64,000 nucleotides of DNA, from contig DAOKYU010000005.1 in NCBI GenBank assembly GCA_035325995.1, positions 186,001 through 250,000 of the forward strand, read 5' to 3'. The notes under the pieces are model-generated. The model was not told where the DNA came from, searched no databases, and saw nothing but the letters and a program-made list of their open reading frames with translations. Source of the stretch: Thermodesulfobacteriota bacterium (GTDB taxonomy: Bacteria > Desulfobacterota_D > UBA1144 > Nemesobacterales > UBA2774). The position numbers and the translations under genes were made by a program. Positions 44,453-53,638 of the stretch are shown here, piece by piece (the stretch's first letter is position 1; each line of letters begins with the position of its first letter).

Positions 44453-46864
44453 ATGATAATATCCCTCAATTGGCTTAAGGAGTATGTCGATTTCTCCGTC
44501 TCTCCGGAGGAGCTCGCCGACAGGCTGACCATGTCCGGGCTCGAAGTGGAATCGATAGAATACGTGGGCAAAGCCCTCGAAGACGTGGTCGTCGCCGAGA
44601 TACTCGATATGGGTAAGCACCCGGACGCCGACAAGCTCTCCCTCTGCAGGGTTTCGGACGGCGGGGCCGAATATCCGATCGTCTGCGGGGCGAGCAACAT
44701 GAAAACGGGCGACAAGGTCGCGCTGGCGAGGACGGGCACGGTCCTCCCGCCGGGGCCGAAATTTCCCGAGGGAATCACCATCAAAAAAGCGAAGATAAGA
44801 GGGCAGGTCTCCGAAGGCATGCTCTGCGCCGAGAACGAGCTCGGGCTGGGAATAGAATCGGACGGCATCATGATTCTTCCGCCCGGCGCGGTTCCGGGGA
44901 CGCGGCTCATAGACGAACTAGGCATTAACGACGTCCTCCTTGAAATAGGCATAACCCCCAACCGTCCCGACTGCCTCAGCGTGGTCGGGACGGCCAGGGA
45001 GGCAGCCGCCGTGCTTTCCGGCACGGCAGGGTATCCCGATACGTCGGTGAAGGAGTCGGGGAGCCCCGTCGGCGACTACGTATCCGTCGAGATAAAATCG
45101 CCCGAGAGCTGCCCCAGGTACACCTGCCGAGTGATAAGCGGCGTAAAGATAGGCCCGTCGCCCCGGTGGATGAAGACGCGGCTCGAATCGTCGGGGATAA
45201 GGTCCATCAATAACGTCGTGGACGTTACGAACTACGTCCTCCTCGAATTAGGCCAGCCGCTCCATGCGTTCGATTACGACCTCGTCCGGGGGAAGAAGAT
45301 AGTCGTGAGGCAGGCCGGGGACGGCGAGACGATCACGACCCTCGACGGCGTCGAAAGGAAGCTCTCCGCCGACGACCTTCTCATCTGCGACGGCGAAGGG
45401 CCCGTTGCGCTCGCGGGCGTCATGGGCGGGGCGGATACCGAGGTCACCGGGGGGACGACGAGCATACTCCTCGAAAGCGCCTATTTCAGCCCCGATACCG
45501 TAAGAAAAACGTCCAGGAAAACCGGGCTCAAATCCGAATCCTCCTACCGGTTCGAAAGGGGCGTCGATCCCGAGGGCGTCGTAAAGGCGCTCGACAGGGC
45601 GGCGGGGCTCATCGCCGGGCTCGCCGGGGGCGAAGTAGCCGCCGGCAGGATAGACGAGAACCCCGTCATAATCGAGCCCGCGGTCGTGAGCGTCACGGCT
45701 TCGCGCGTGAACGCCATACTCGGCACCGACATAAGCGAAGAAGAAATAATATCGATACAGAAGAGGCTCGGGCTCGAGCTTCTGTCGTCGGAGAACGGGG
45801 TTCTTGCTTTTAGAGTGCCGACGTACAGGGTGGACCTCACCCGCGAAATAGACGTCATAGAAGAGACGGCCAGGCTTTACGGCTATAACAACGTGCCCGT
45901 CACGCTCCCGGCCGTCGCCATGAAGACGGAGCTCCCGGGCGGCGGAAGGGCCGTACAGGCTAAATTCAGGGAAGTATTCACGGCGAACGGTTTCTACGAG
46001 GCGATAAATTACAGCTTCGAGGACGAAGAGCTTCTCGGGCTCTTCAGCCCCGAAAAGGCGCTCCCGATACTGAACCCGATAAGCAAGGACGGGGCCGTCA
46101 TGAGGACGAGCCTTACGGCCGGACTCGTAAAGAACGTGCTACTTAACCTGAGCAGGCAGGAGAGCGACATAAGGATCTTCGAGACGGGGAAGATTTATAT
46201 CCCCTCGTCGGGAGATAAGCTTCCGAAAGAGACCAGCAAACTGGCTGCGGCCGCAACCGGAAGGAAACAGCCTGAGCTCTGGGACAGGGAGGAATTCGAT
46301 TTCTTCGATTTAAAGGCGGTGCTCGAAAAAGCGCTCGGCGCGCTCCACGCGCAGGAAGGCGCTTCGTTCAGAGCGGCGCCTGAAATCGCATTCCTCCATC
46401 CCGGAAAGTCCGCCGAGATCGTCATAGACGGCGAGGTCGTCGGCTACGCCGGCGAGCTTCACCCCGGGTTAAGAGAAAGGCTCGATCTCACGAGGAGGGT
46501 GTACGTCGCCGAGATGGACCTCGACGCCGCCGCACGTCTCACGGCGGGGAAGAAGGGCGAATTCAGGCCGCTTCCGAAATTCCCGTCCGTAAGGCGCGAC
46601 ATCGCGCTCGTAGTGGACCAGGGCGTTTCCGCAGGGAGTATAATTGACGAGATAAGGTCCATGGGCTCGGGCCTTATAGAGGACGCCCGGATATTCGACG
46701 TATTCACGGGCGGTACGGTGCAGGAAGGGAAGAAGAGCGTCGCCGTTTCGCTCCACCTGAGGGCCGCGGACAAAACGCTCACGGAAGAGGAAATCAACAA
46801 AATTCAGGACAAGGCGCTTAAGAAACTTCGATTGGCTCTGGGTGCCGAATTACGTACAATATAG
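44453..46864 (+). CDS. pheT: Phenylalanine-tRNA ligase beta subunit
   Basis: 803 residues. MIISLNWLKEYVDFSVSPEEL, a tRNA-binding EMAP-like domain (about 40-150), B3/B4 editing domain, B5 (about 400-475) and the C-terminal ferredoxin-fold anticodon domain (FPSVRRDIALVVDQ...). It charges tRNA-Phe with PheS as an alpha2-beta2 complex. pheS, usually directly upstream, is absent here: katG and its terminator lie there instead. The downstream ihfA is the usual partner. Confidence 0.96.
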   Translation: MIISLNWLKEYVDFSVSPEELADRLTMSGLEVESIEYVGKALEDVVVAEILDMGKHPDADKLSLCRVSDGGAEYPIVCGASNMKTGDKVALARTGTVLPPGPKFPEGITIKKAKIRGQVSEGMLCAENELGLGIESDGIMILPPGAVPGTRLIDELGINDVLLEIGITPNRPDCLSVVGTAREAAAVLSGTAGYPDTSVKESGSPVGDYVSVEIKSPESCPRYTCRVISGVKIGPSPRWMKTRLESSGIRSINNVVDVTNYVLLELGQPLHAFDYDLVRGKKIVVRQAGDGETITTLDGVERKLSADDLLICDGEGPVALAGVMGGADTEVTGGTTSILLESAYFSPDTVRKTSRKTGLKSESSYRFERGVDPEGVVKALDRAAGLIAGLAGGEVAAGRIDENPVIIEPAVVSVTASRVNAILGTDISEEEIISIQKRLGLELLSSENGVLAFRVPTYRVDLTREIDVIEETARLYGYNNVPVTLPAVAMKTELPGGGRAVQAKFREVFTANGFYEAINYSFEDEELLGLFSPEKALPILNPISKDGAVMRTSLTAGLVKNVLLNLSRQESDIRIFETGKIYIPSSGDKLPKETSKLAAAATGRKQPELWDREEFDFFDLKAVLEKALGALHAQEGASFRAAPEIAFLHPGKSAEIVIDGEVVGYAGELHPGLRERLDLTRRVYVAEMDLDAAARLTAGKKGEFRPLPKFPSVRRDIALVVDQGVSAGSIIDEIRSMGSGLIEDARIFDVFTGGTVQEGKKSVAVSLHLRAADKTLTEEEINKIQDKALKKLRLALGAELRTI

Positions 46865-46883
46865 CGAATGGAGGGGTAAAGAG

Positions 46884-47168
46884 ATGACTAAAAAAGAGCT
46901 GGCAGACGTAATACACACCAGAATCGGTCTCTCGAAGAGGGAGTCCGCGGAAATAGTAGAATTCTTTTTCGAAATAGCCAAGGAGAGGCTAAGCAAGGGC
47001 GAGGGCATAAAGCTCCCCCGGTTCGGCAGCTTCCGTGTCCAGAACCGCAAGGCCAGGAAGGGCCGCAACCCCGCAACGGGCGAAACTATAGAAATCGCCG
47101 AGAGGAAGGCGGTCGTGTTCAAGCCCAGCAGGTTCCTCCGCGACGCCATAGACAAGCAGACAGCATGA
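46884..47168 (+). CDS. ihfA: Integration host factor alpha-type DNA-binding protein
   Basis: 94 residues from ATG at 46884, preceded by GGAGGGGTAAAG; an in-frame ATG at 46842 lies inside pheT and is less likely. MTKKELADVIHTRIGLSKRE, LSKGEGIKLPRFGSFRV and ARKGRNPATGETIEIAERK follow IHF-alpha, and the position right after pheT is the classic ihfA locus. It bends DNA at specific sites with IhfB. Confidence 0.92.
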   Translation: MTKKELADVIHTRIGLSKRESAEIVEFFFEIAKERLSKGEGIKLPRFGSFRVQNRKARKGRNPATGETIEIAERKAVVFKPSRFLRDAIDKQTA

Positions 47169-47174
47169 TGCTGC

Positions 47175-47852
47175 ATGAAGCATATCTATAGTTTTTTCAG
47201 GAATAATATCCTGGCCGGGATACTGGTCACCGCACCGTTCGGCCTCACACTATTCATACTATTCAAGCTCGGCACGTGGATCGTCGGCCTCGTAAGCGCA
47301 ATACCCGGAAGGGTTTTGGGCGGCCCGTATGCAGACCTTCCAAAAGGCGTTTACGAAGCCCTTCTCTTCTGCACGGGGCTCTTGGGGACGCTCCTCATCG
47401 TCCTTATAGTCGGGGCCCTGGCCAGGAACATACTGGGCAGCAAGCTCGTCGGCCTGGGCGAAGCCGTCATAACGCGTATCCCCCTCGCGCGGACCATATA
47501 CACCGCGACGAAGCAGGTAATAGAAACCGTCTTCATGGGGAAAGGGATCAAGGATATAAAGAGGGTCGCCCTCCTGGAGTTTCCGAGGAAGGGCATGTAC
47601 TCGATAGGCTTTATCACGGGAAACCTCGAAAGCGGTACGCCCCTTAACCGGTCCGAAAGGAATCTCGTAGGCATATTCGTGCCTACGACGCCTAACCCGA
47701 CCACGGGATATTACGTCATGCTGCCGGAAGAGGACGTAAAAGAGCTTCATATAAGCATAGAAGACGCATTCAGGATAATAATGTCGGGCGGACTCGCCGC
47801 CAATACATCGGAAAATGCTCTCCCGGGCACGAAAAACAATCGAGAAGTATGA
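47175..47852 (+). CDS. DUF502 family membrane protein
   Basis: 225 residues with two membrane helices near the N-terminus (NNILAGILVTAPFGLTLFIL; LLFCTGLLGTLLIVLIVGAL) and a soluble domain with IPLARTIYTATKQVIETVF, VALLEFPRKGMYSIGFITG and the FVPTTPNPTTGYYVMLPEEDV block that defines DUF502. Function unknown; the family is often near membrane or cell-envelope genes. Its end overlaps tilS by 38 bases, so the two are translationally linked. Confidence 0.93.
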   Translation: MKHIYSFFRNNILAGILVTAPFGLTLFILFKLGTWIVGLVSAIPGRVLGGPYADLPKGVYEALLFCTGLLGTLLIVLIVGALARNILGSKLVGLGEAVITRIPLARTIYTATKQVIETVFMGKGIKDIKRVALLEFPRKGMYSIGFITGNLESGTPLNRSERNLVGIFVPTTPNPTTGYYVMLPEEDVKELHISIEDAFRIIMSGGLAANTSENALPGTKNNREV

Positions 47853-49185
47853 CATGCTCCGGCCGGGAGACAGTGTCGTCGTCGGCCTTTCCGGCGGCGC
47901 GGACTCGGTATCCCTGCTGCACGCTCTTCACGAGCTCAAGGCATACAAGCTCACTCTGGTAGCCGCGCACCTTAACCACGGCATACGCGGGAAGGAAGCC
48001 GCGCGCGACGCTGAATTCAGCCGGGGCGTGGCGGAATCCCTCGGCGTGGAATTCGAGCTCGGCGAGGCGGACGCGCCGGCGCAGAAAAAGAAGTCCCGGC
48101 TCTCTCTCGAAGACGCGGCCAGGGTGCTGAGGTACGAATTTTTCGAGAGCGTGCGGAAAAAGCACGGGGCGGCCAGGATCGCTACGGCCCACACCCTCGA
48201 CGACCAGGCCGAAACAGTCCTCATGCGGCTCCTTCGCGGGAGCGGGACGCGGGGGCTTTCGGGCATCCCTCCCGTATCGGGAAAATATATCGTGAGGCCG
48301 CTTATCGAGACGGACCGCGCGGCCATAGAGGGCTACCTTAAGTCCCGCGGGATCGAATGGATAGACGATTCGACGAACCTGGAGAGGGATTATTTGAGGA
48401 ACAGGATAAGGCTCGACCTCCTGCCGGGTCTTTCGGAATATAACCCGAAGATAAAGGAAACCCTCGCACGGACGGCGGATATACTGCGCCTCGAAGAGGA
48501 TTTTATTTCCCGCGAGGCCGAAAAGGGATTCCGGAGGGTTTTTAATCGCGAGCGGGGAGAGCTCACGGGAGACCTCGCCAAATACACCCGTCTCCATGGG
48601 GCCGTGAGAGTCGCCGTTCTTATGCGTGCGCTCACCGAAACGAGGGAGAATCTCAAGAATGTGTCGTCGATCCACCTCTCCGCGGCGGACGCCTTCCTGA
48701 CATCGATGGCAACGTCCGGAGAGTCCGTATTTCCTGGGGGAAGCGTCATTGTGAAGGGACACGGGTCCTTCATCGTGACGACGAAGGACGAGTTGGCCCG
48801 CGGGTTTGCGCATGAGATTCCCACGCCGGGAAAATGGACCTTCGACGAGCTCGAAGTCGAGGTGGAAGAGGTCCCGGCAGCGGGGCTCGAAGAGGATAGA
48901 GAGGACGTCGTTTATCTCGACCCGGGGGCCGTAAGGTTTCCGGTAGAGGTAAGGAGCTTTAAACCCGGGGACAGGTTCGTCCCGCTCGGCATGAAAAGCC
49001 GGAAGAAGGTGAAGGACTTTTTCATCGACAGGAAAGTCCCGGCCTTCGTGCGGAAGCGCGTTCCGATATTCCTTTCCGCGGGAGAGATAGTCTGGATAGG
49101 CGGGATGAGGATCGACGAGCGGGCGAAGGTAAAAGGCAAGCCGGAGAAGGCTTTGAAGCTGACCCTCGTAAGGCCGCGGTTCTAG
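47815..49185 (+). CDS. tilS: tRNA(Ile)-lysidine synthase
   Basis: 456 residues. PP-loop GLSGGADSVSLLHAL (SGGADS at 26-31), AAHLNHGIRG, TAHTLDDQAETVLMRLLRGSG and the C-terminal TilS domain ending FKPGDRFVPLG and KVKDFFIDRKVP. It converts C34 of tRNA-Ile(CAT) to lysidine so that it reads ATA. ATA codons are frequent in this window, so the enzyme is heavily relied on. The start at 47815 overlaps the DUF502 gene. Confidence 0.93.
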   Translation: MLSRARKTIEKYDMLRPGDSVVVGLSGGADSVSLLHALHELKAYKLTLVAAHLNHGIRGKEAARDAEFSRGVAESLGVEFELGEADAPAQKKKSRLSLEDAARVLRYEFFESVRKKHGAARIATAHTLDDQAETVLMRLLRGSGTRGLSGIPPVSGKYIVRPLIETDRAAIEGYLKSRGIEWIDDSTNLERDYLRNRIRLDLLPGLSEYNPKIKETLARTADILRLEEDFISREAEKGFRRVFNRERGELTGDLAKYTRLHGAVRVAVLMRALTETRENLKNVSSIHLSAADAFLTSMATSGESVFPGGSVIVKGHGSFIVTTKDELARGFAHEIPTPGKWTFDELEVEVEEVPAAGLEEDREDVVYLDPGAVRFPVEVRSFKPGDRFVPLGMKSRKKVKDFFIDRKVPAFVRKRVPIFLSAGEIVWIGGMRIDERAKVKGKPEKALKLTLVRPRF

Positions 49186-49195
49186 GACGCCGCCT

Positions 49196-50152
49196 TCACC
49201 GCCCGCCGAGGGCGAGGTATGCCGCCCCCAGTATGCCTTCGTCGCCGTTGAGCCCGGCCCTTTCGATCACGACCCTCTCGGCCGGGGCTCTCAGGCCGCG
49301 TTTTTTCAGCTCGGCGCGTGCGGGCCCTATGAACATGTCCCACGCCCGGGCTACCCCGCCGCCGAGGACTATCATCTCGACGTTGAGGATATTGACGAGG
49401 CTCGCCATGCCTATTCCGAGCGCGACGCCGAACCGCTCCCAAATATCGATAGAGGCCGCGTCGCCCTTGAGAGCGGCGCTCATGACGACCTCCGGAATGT
49501 CGTCGGGGTCAGACCCGGGGATCATATCCCTGAGGACGGTTTTCACGCCCGGCTCCGCGAGCGCCTCCCTCACCATCCTTCTCACAGCCGTCGCCGAGGC
49601 GTAGCTTTCGAGGCAGCCATGGTTCCCGCAGTTACAGAGGGCGCCGTCCGGGTAGACGGTCATGTGTCCGACCTCTCCCCCCATGCCGTCGGCTCCCGTC
49701 CATAACCTCCCGTCGAGGATGATTCCGCCGCCGACCCCGGTGCCGAGCGTTATCATGACGAGTGACGCGGCGTCCTTCCCCGCGCCGATCCACCATTCGC
49801 CCAGTGCCGCGCAGTTGGCGTCGTTTTCCACGATAACGTTGGTCCCCGGGCCGAGTTTTTTGGCGAGGTTATCCCGTATGGGATAGTTGACGACGTTCGC
49901 GATATTGGGGGCCTGCGTGATGACGCCGGTTTTTGAGTCTATAACCCCCGCTATGCCTATGCCGACCCCCGAGACGCCGCCTTCGCCGCCCAGCTCGTTT
50001 ACAAGGCCCGCGATGTTCTCGACCACGGCGTCGATACCGTCGTCCGCGTCGGACGCGATCCTGAGCTGCCTCAGTATACGGCCCTCCGGGGTGACGAGAG
50101 CGCCCCGGAGGTTAGTCCCTCCGATGTCCATTCCTATTACGGTCTTTCCCAT
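49196..50152 (-). CDS. ROK-family glucokinase
   Basis: 318 residues. IGMDIGGTNLRGALV (phosphate 1), VENDANCAALGEWWIGAG with the catalytic Asp, TLGTGVGGGIILDG, and the ROK zinc motif GHMTVYPDGALCNCGNHGCLE, where the CxCGxxGCxE cysteines bind zinc. It is most like bacterial ROK glucokinases, phosphorylating glucose with ATP; N-acetyl-sugar kinases are the alternative. It converges on tilS with a 10-base gap. Confidence 0.88.
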   Translation of the reverse strand: MGKTVIGMDIGGTNLRGALVTPEGRILRQLRIASDADDGIDAVVENIAGLVNELGGEGGVSGVGIGIAGVIDSKTGVITQAPNIANVVNYPIRDNLAKKLGPGTNVIVENDANCAALGEWWIGAGKDAASLVMITLGTGVGGGIILDGRLWTGADGMGGEVGHMTVYPDGALCNCGNHGCLESYASATAVRRMVREALAEPGVKTVLRDMIPGSDPDDIPEVVMSAALKGDAASIDIWERFGVALGIGMASLVNILNVEMIVLGGGVARAWDMFIGPARAELKKRGLRAPAERVVIERAGLNGDEGILGAAYLALGGR

Positions 50153-50275
50153 GCGATTACCGGTCCCGGGGTTAAATATTCACGGCTTTGCTGTAAAATA
50201 TCGTCGATTGTTCTCGTCTTGTAAACAAGCCGAAGGAAGAAGCAAAATTCATAAGGATTCGAGAGGCGCGGCACA

Positions 50276-51208
50276 TTGAGCAAGGATAAAAAAAAGGGCG
50301 GGCTCGGGCTGTGCGCCGTGGATTCGCTCGGCGCCGGCGAGCCGCTCTACGGCACGGCGGCCGAGGCGAGCGGATGGATACTCATAGAGTACAGGGGCAG
50401 ATGGTCCGGCGACGCGTACAAGGACAGCTCCATACCGAAGGCCGCCAGAGAGAAGCTGAAGAAGATCGGGAAGGCAGTCAAGGGCTCGCGCCTTCAGGTC
50501 GTGAGCCAAAACGGGCGTGGGGACGAAGGCATAAGCCTCTTCATCTCGCGCGCGTCGGATACGGACGCCAGGCTCTACGAGATAAACCTCGGCTCGTACG
50601 AAGACCTCCCTCTGCTGGACGTGGACTCCGTGTTCGAGGGCGATAAATACGAGAGGAAAGAGCCCCTCGTAATCGTATGCACGAACGGCGAGCGCGACAC
50701 GTGCTGCGGGAAATTCGGGAAGCCCGTATACCTCGAAGCCGCCGCCGGCCCCCACGGGCGGAACGTGTGGCAGACTAACCACATCGGAGGGCACAGGTTC
50801 GCCGCCACGTTCGTCTGCCTCCCGCACGGCATTTGCTACGGTAGGGTGAGGGAAGGTAAAAAGGCGGACGACGTAATAGACAAGTACGTGCGCGGCGAGA
50901 TAGACCTCGGCAGCCTTCGCGGACGCTCCTGCTACAGCGCGGAGGCCCAGGCGGCGGAATACTTCCTCAGGACGGAAACGGGCAGGACAGGGCTTTCGGA
51001 ATTTACGCTCAAGCGCGAGAAGAAAACCAATGACGGTATCGACGTCGATTTCATATCCCCGGGCACGGGCGAGGCGTACAGGGTGAACGTCCTCAAGTCG
51101 AAGCGGGTTGCAAAGGTTCTCAAGAATTGCGGCGACGGCAAAAGAGACTGGGTATCGGGGTTTATAAACGGAGGCGTGAGCATAATACCGGCGGCGGGGA
51201 AAGCATGA
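50276..51208 (+). CDS. Sucrase/ferredoxin-like (thioredoxin-fold Fe-S) protein
   Basis: 310 residues starting at TTG 50276, with GAGAGG upstream. Family blocks seen: RWSGDAYKDSSIP, VIVCTNGERDTCCGKFGKPVY, VWQTNHIGGHRFAATFVCLPHG (HxxxH near an Fe-S ligand set) and ICYGRV. The four Cys of the thioredoxin-like 2Fe-2S site are C in VCTN, DTCCGK, and FVCLP. Function is unknown. Its stop shares bases with the start of the next gene (ATGA). Confidence 0.82.
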   Translation: MSKDKKKGGLGLCAVDSLGAGEPLYGTAAEASGWILIEYRGRWSGDAYKDSSIPKAAREKLKKIGKAVKGSRLQVVSQNGRGDEGISLFISRASDTDARLYEINLGSYEDLPLLDVDSVFEGDKYERKEPLVIVCTNGERDTCCGKFGKPVYLEAAAGPHGRNVWQTNHIGGHRFAATFVCLPHGICYGRVREGKKADDVIDKYVRGEIDLGSLRGRSCYSAEAQAAEYFLRTETGRTGLSEFTLKREKKTNDGIDVDFISPGTGEAYRVNVLKSKRVAKVLKNCGDGKRDWVSGFINGGVSIIPAAGKA

Positions 51209-52290
51209 CTACACAGACGGGCATAAAGAACCCCCTTCACGTGAACGAGATAACGGCCGAATGGCTGACGCTGATATTGAGAGAAGGCGGCTCCATAGGG
51301 AAATCGCGCGTAACAGGTTTCAGGATACTTCCCTTGGGCGGCGTCGAGGGGTTCATGAGCAGCGTGGTGAAGGCGGTCCCGGCTTACGACGTGAAGGAAG
51401 AGGGGGCGCCCGGGTCGCTCGTTATAAAAATCGAGCCCGAATCCGAATCCTACAGGCAGGCGGGCGAAGAGCTCCACGCCTTTACGAGAGAGATAATGTT
51501 CTACAGGGACGTCGCTCCCGGCGTTTCCATGAGGCTCCCCCGCATATACGGCTCCGTTATGGAGCCTCCGGCATACGCTATAGTGATGGAGGATCTGAGC
51601 GCGTTAAGGCCCGGGGACCAGATCCGGGGAATAAGCGAGAAAGAGGCCCTCGGAATTACGGCGGATATAGGAAAGCTCCACGCCCGGTACTGGGGGAGCC
51701 CCGAGCTCGACGGGTTTGAGTGGATACCCTACGAGAACCCGGTCTGGCAGGACTACGAAGAGAAATGGCCGTCCTTCATCGGGCACTTTGGAGGGCTCCT
51801 CGACAGGCGCGCGGTCGAGCTCGGAGAAAAACTCGGAAGGTGCGCCCCGTGGCTGGCCGGCGAGATAAACTCCCGTCCGAAAACCATAGTTCACAGCGAC
51901 CTCAGGGCCGACAACCTTCTATTCGGGAAGCCGGGCTCGGATGAGCGCATTGTCATACTCGACTGGCAGCTCGCGATAAGGAGCATGGGGGCCTTCGACG
52001 TGGCCAGGCTTACGGCCGGGAGCGAACCCGTTTCCGAGCGGAGAAAATATCACTACGAAGTCGTGGACACATGGTTCGACACAATCGTCGAAGACGGCGT
52101 CGGCGGCTACACGAGGGACGACGCGGTCAGGGACTACAGGCTCGGCCTTCTCCTTAACCTCTGCTTCCCGGTCCATTTCCACGTCGGGTCCATAGGCGCT
52201 ACGGGACGCGTGAAGAAGCTCGTGCGGGCCATAGTCACGAGGGATTTCGCGGCTGCCCTCGACTTCGACGCGGGCTCCGTCCTGCCCTGA
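51205..52290 (+). CDS. Aminoglycoside-phosphotransferase / EcKinase-like kinase
   Basis: 361 residues from ATG at 51205, which overlaps the previous stop codon (ATGA) and follows GGCGGGGAAAGC. The kinase-like fold shows SLVIKIEPESES (ATP lysine), catalytic loop VHSDLRADNLLF and metal loop VILDWQLAIRSMGAFDVARL. Such kinases phosphorylate small molecules such as choline, antibiotics or sterols. The pairing with a sucrase/ferredoxin-like protein is unusual, and the substrate is unknown. Confidence 0.85.
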   Translation: MTTQTGIKNPLHVNEITAEWLTLILREGGSIGKSRVTGFRILPLGGVEGFMSSVVKAVPAYDVKEEGAPGSLVIKIEPESESYRQAGEELHAFTREIMFYRDVAPGVSMRLPRIYGSVMEPPAYAIVMEDLSALRPGDQIRGISEKEALGITADIGKLHARYWGSPELDGFEWIPYENPVWQDYEEKWPSFIGHFGGLLDRRAVELGEKLGRCAPWLAGEINSRPKTIVHSDLRADNLLFGKPGSDERIVILDWQLAIRSMGAFDVARLTAGSEPVSERRKYHYEVVDTWFDTIVEDGVGGYTRDDAVRDYRLGLLLNLCFPVHFHVGSIGATGRVKKLVRAIVTRDFAAALDFDAGSVLP

Positions 52291-52303
52291 GCGCCCGGCG
52301 CGA

Positions 52304-52816
52304 TCAATCCCCCGGCTTCACACCGAACCGGTTCAGATGGAATACCTCGTGCGGAGGTTTCCGATTTTTCCCGTGGCCGGCGAGCCCCTCGTCGAAGTAT
52401 CCGAAGGGAAGCACGGTCAGGATGCTGAGCGAGCCGGGTATGCCGAGATACTGCGCGAGGCCCTTTTTGTCTATCATGCCTATCCAGCACGAGCCGAGCC
52501 CCCGCCCCCAGGCTGTGAGCGCCATGTTCTGCACTGCGCGGGTCCCGTCTATCTCGTGCCATTTGCTGGACGGGTCTGTCAGGACGACGACGGCGAAGGC
52601 GGCCTCCGATACGAACCTCCCGCTCGTGCAGTATCTTTCGAGTGCCTCGAGCACGGCCCTGTCCGTAACGAGAATAAACTCCCAGGGCTGCTGGTTACGG
52701 GCGCTCGGCGCGAGCCTTCCCGCCTCCATTACCTCGCTGATTACCTCTTCGGGAACGTCGCCTGTAACGTAGCTCCTTATCGAGCTCAATGTTCTTACGC
52801 AGTCGAATACTTCCAT
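52304..52816 (-). CDS. Nitroreductase family protein
   Basis: 170 residues from ATG at 52816, with GAGGAGGCG upstream; longer frames upstream lack a site. LSSIRSYVTGDVPEEV, GRLAPSARNQQPWEFILV for FMN binding, and GRGLGSCWIGM with SILTVLPFGYFDE at the end. It probably reduces nitro or unsaturated compounds with NAD(P)H. It diverges from a PPOX-type flavin/F420 protein, 137 bases apart. Confidence 0.88.
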   Translation of the reverse strand: MEVFDCVRTLSSIRSYVTGDVPEEVISEVMEAGRLAPSARNQQPWEFILVTDRAVLEALERYCTSGRFVSEAAFAVVVLTDPSSKWHEIDGTRAVQNMALTAWGRGLGSCWIGMIDKKGLAQYLGIPGSLSILTVLPFGYFDEGLAGHGKNRKPPHEVFHLNRFGVKPGD

Positions 52817-52953
52817 CTTTTCGCCTCCTCTCCCGTTTAAAAAAACGCCCTTGCATGAATCCATACGGGACGCGTGTACAACTAACTGATAAGTATAGCA
52901 GCACGCTTGAAGCGGTGCGTCCATACACGGACCATGCGCCGCGGGAGGGGTTT

Positions 52954-53388
52954 ATGTTTTCAGATAAGGAAAGGGAATACCTGAAATCGCAGCGCCTGGC
53001 GAGGGTCGCCACCGTTTCGAAGCGCGGCCAGCCGGACGTCGCCCCCGTCTCATTCATGCTCGACGGGGACAGGCTGGTAATCCCGAGCATCGACATGGAG
53101 AAGACGCTTAAATACAAGAACATCAGGAACGGCGGCGCGCTCGTGGCCGTCGTCGTCGACGACGTGGAATCGGCGAGGCCGTTCAGGCCGCGCGGCATAA
53201 AAATGCACGGCGCGGCCGAGCTCGTCGAAATGGAAGGCCCGCTCGGGCATGGCCTTAACATAGTTGTAACGCCCCGTCGCGTGTGGAGCTGGGGCATCGA
53301 CAGGGAATCCTTCGAAAACGGGAAGCCGCTGCTCAAGGTGAGAGACCTCGAGGCCGGGTCGGAATCCGTCATAAGGCTCGGAAAGTAA
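52954..53388 (+). CDS. PPOX-class (FMN or F420 split-barrel) oxidoreductase
   Basis: 144 residues from ATG at 52954 after GGGAGGGG. The split-barrel pattern is FSDKEREYLKSQRLARVATVSKRGQPDVAPVSF (listed in parts: RLARVATVSKRG, DVAPVSFMLDGD), then KTLKYKNIRNGG and GIKMHGAAELV. It belongs to the pyridoxamine-phosphate-oxidase-like group, many members of which use F420. It is the first of two such genes within 2.5 kb (see 55078-55506). Confidence 0.82.
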   Translation: MFSDKEREYLKSQRLARVATVSKRGQPDVAPVSFMLDGDRLVIPSIDMEKTLKYKNIRNGGALVAVVVDDVESARPFRPRGIKMHGAAELVEMEGPLGHGLNIVVTPRRVWSWGIDRESFENGKPLLKVRDLEAGSESVIRLGK

Positions 53389-53433
53389 AATTCCTGAATC
53401 CGCCCGGTCTGAAACTTCCGTTTCAAATAAGCC

Positions 53434-53462
53434 GTTAACCCCGCGGTGGCTGCAGGGTTAAC
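53434..53462. repeat. Inverted repeat in the argH upstream region
   Basis: GTTAACCC (53434-53441) and GGGTTAAC (53455-53462), perfect 8-bp arms around 13 bases. No T run follows. It could be a hairpin ending the PPOX transcript or a binding site; it lies about 80 bases upstream of the argH promoter. Confidence 0.45.
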
Positions 53463-53541
53463 GAAACCCGGCTAATTCTATTTACACACCTTTCACTCCG
53501 GCGCTTCCCGCGCGGCGGGAGAAAAAACAGCCGTCTTCGGC

Positions 53542-53570
53542 TTAAGTTAACTGCCCTCGCATGATATAGT
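53542..53570 (+). promoter_or_regulatory. argH promoter
   Basis: TTAAGT (53542-53547), a 17-base spacer and TATAGT (53565-53570), leaving a leader of about 60 bases before the GTG start of argH. Confidence 0.5.
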
Positions 53571-53638
53571 TTCACAATCCCGATATTCTAAGGCCGTAGA
53601 AATCACGGTAATATAAAGGCTTAAAGCGGAGGCCGAGT

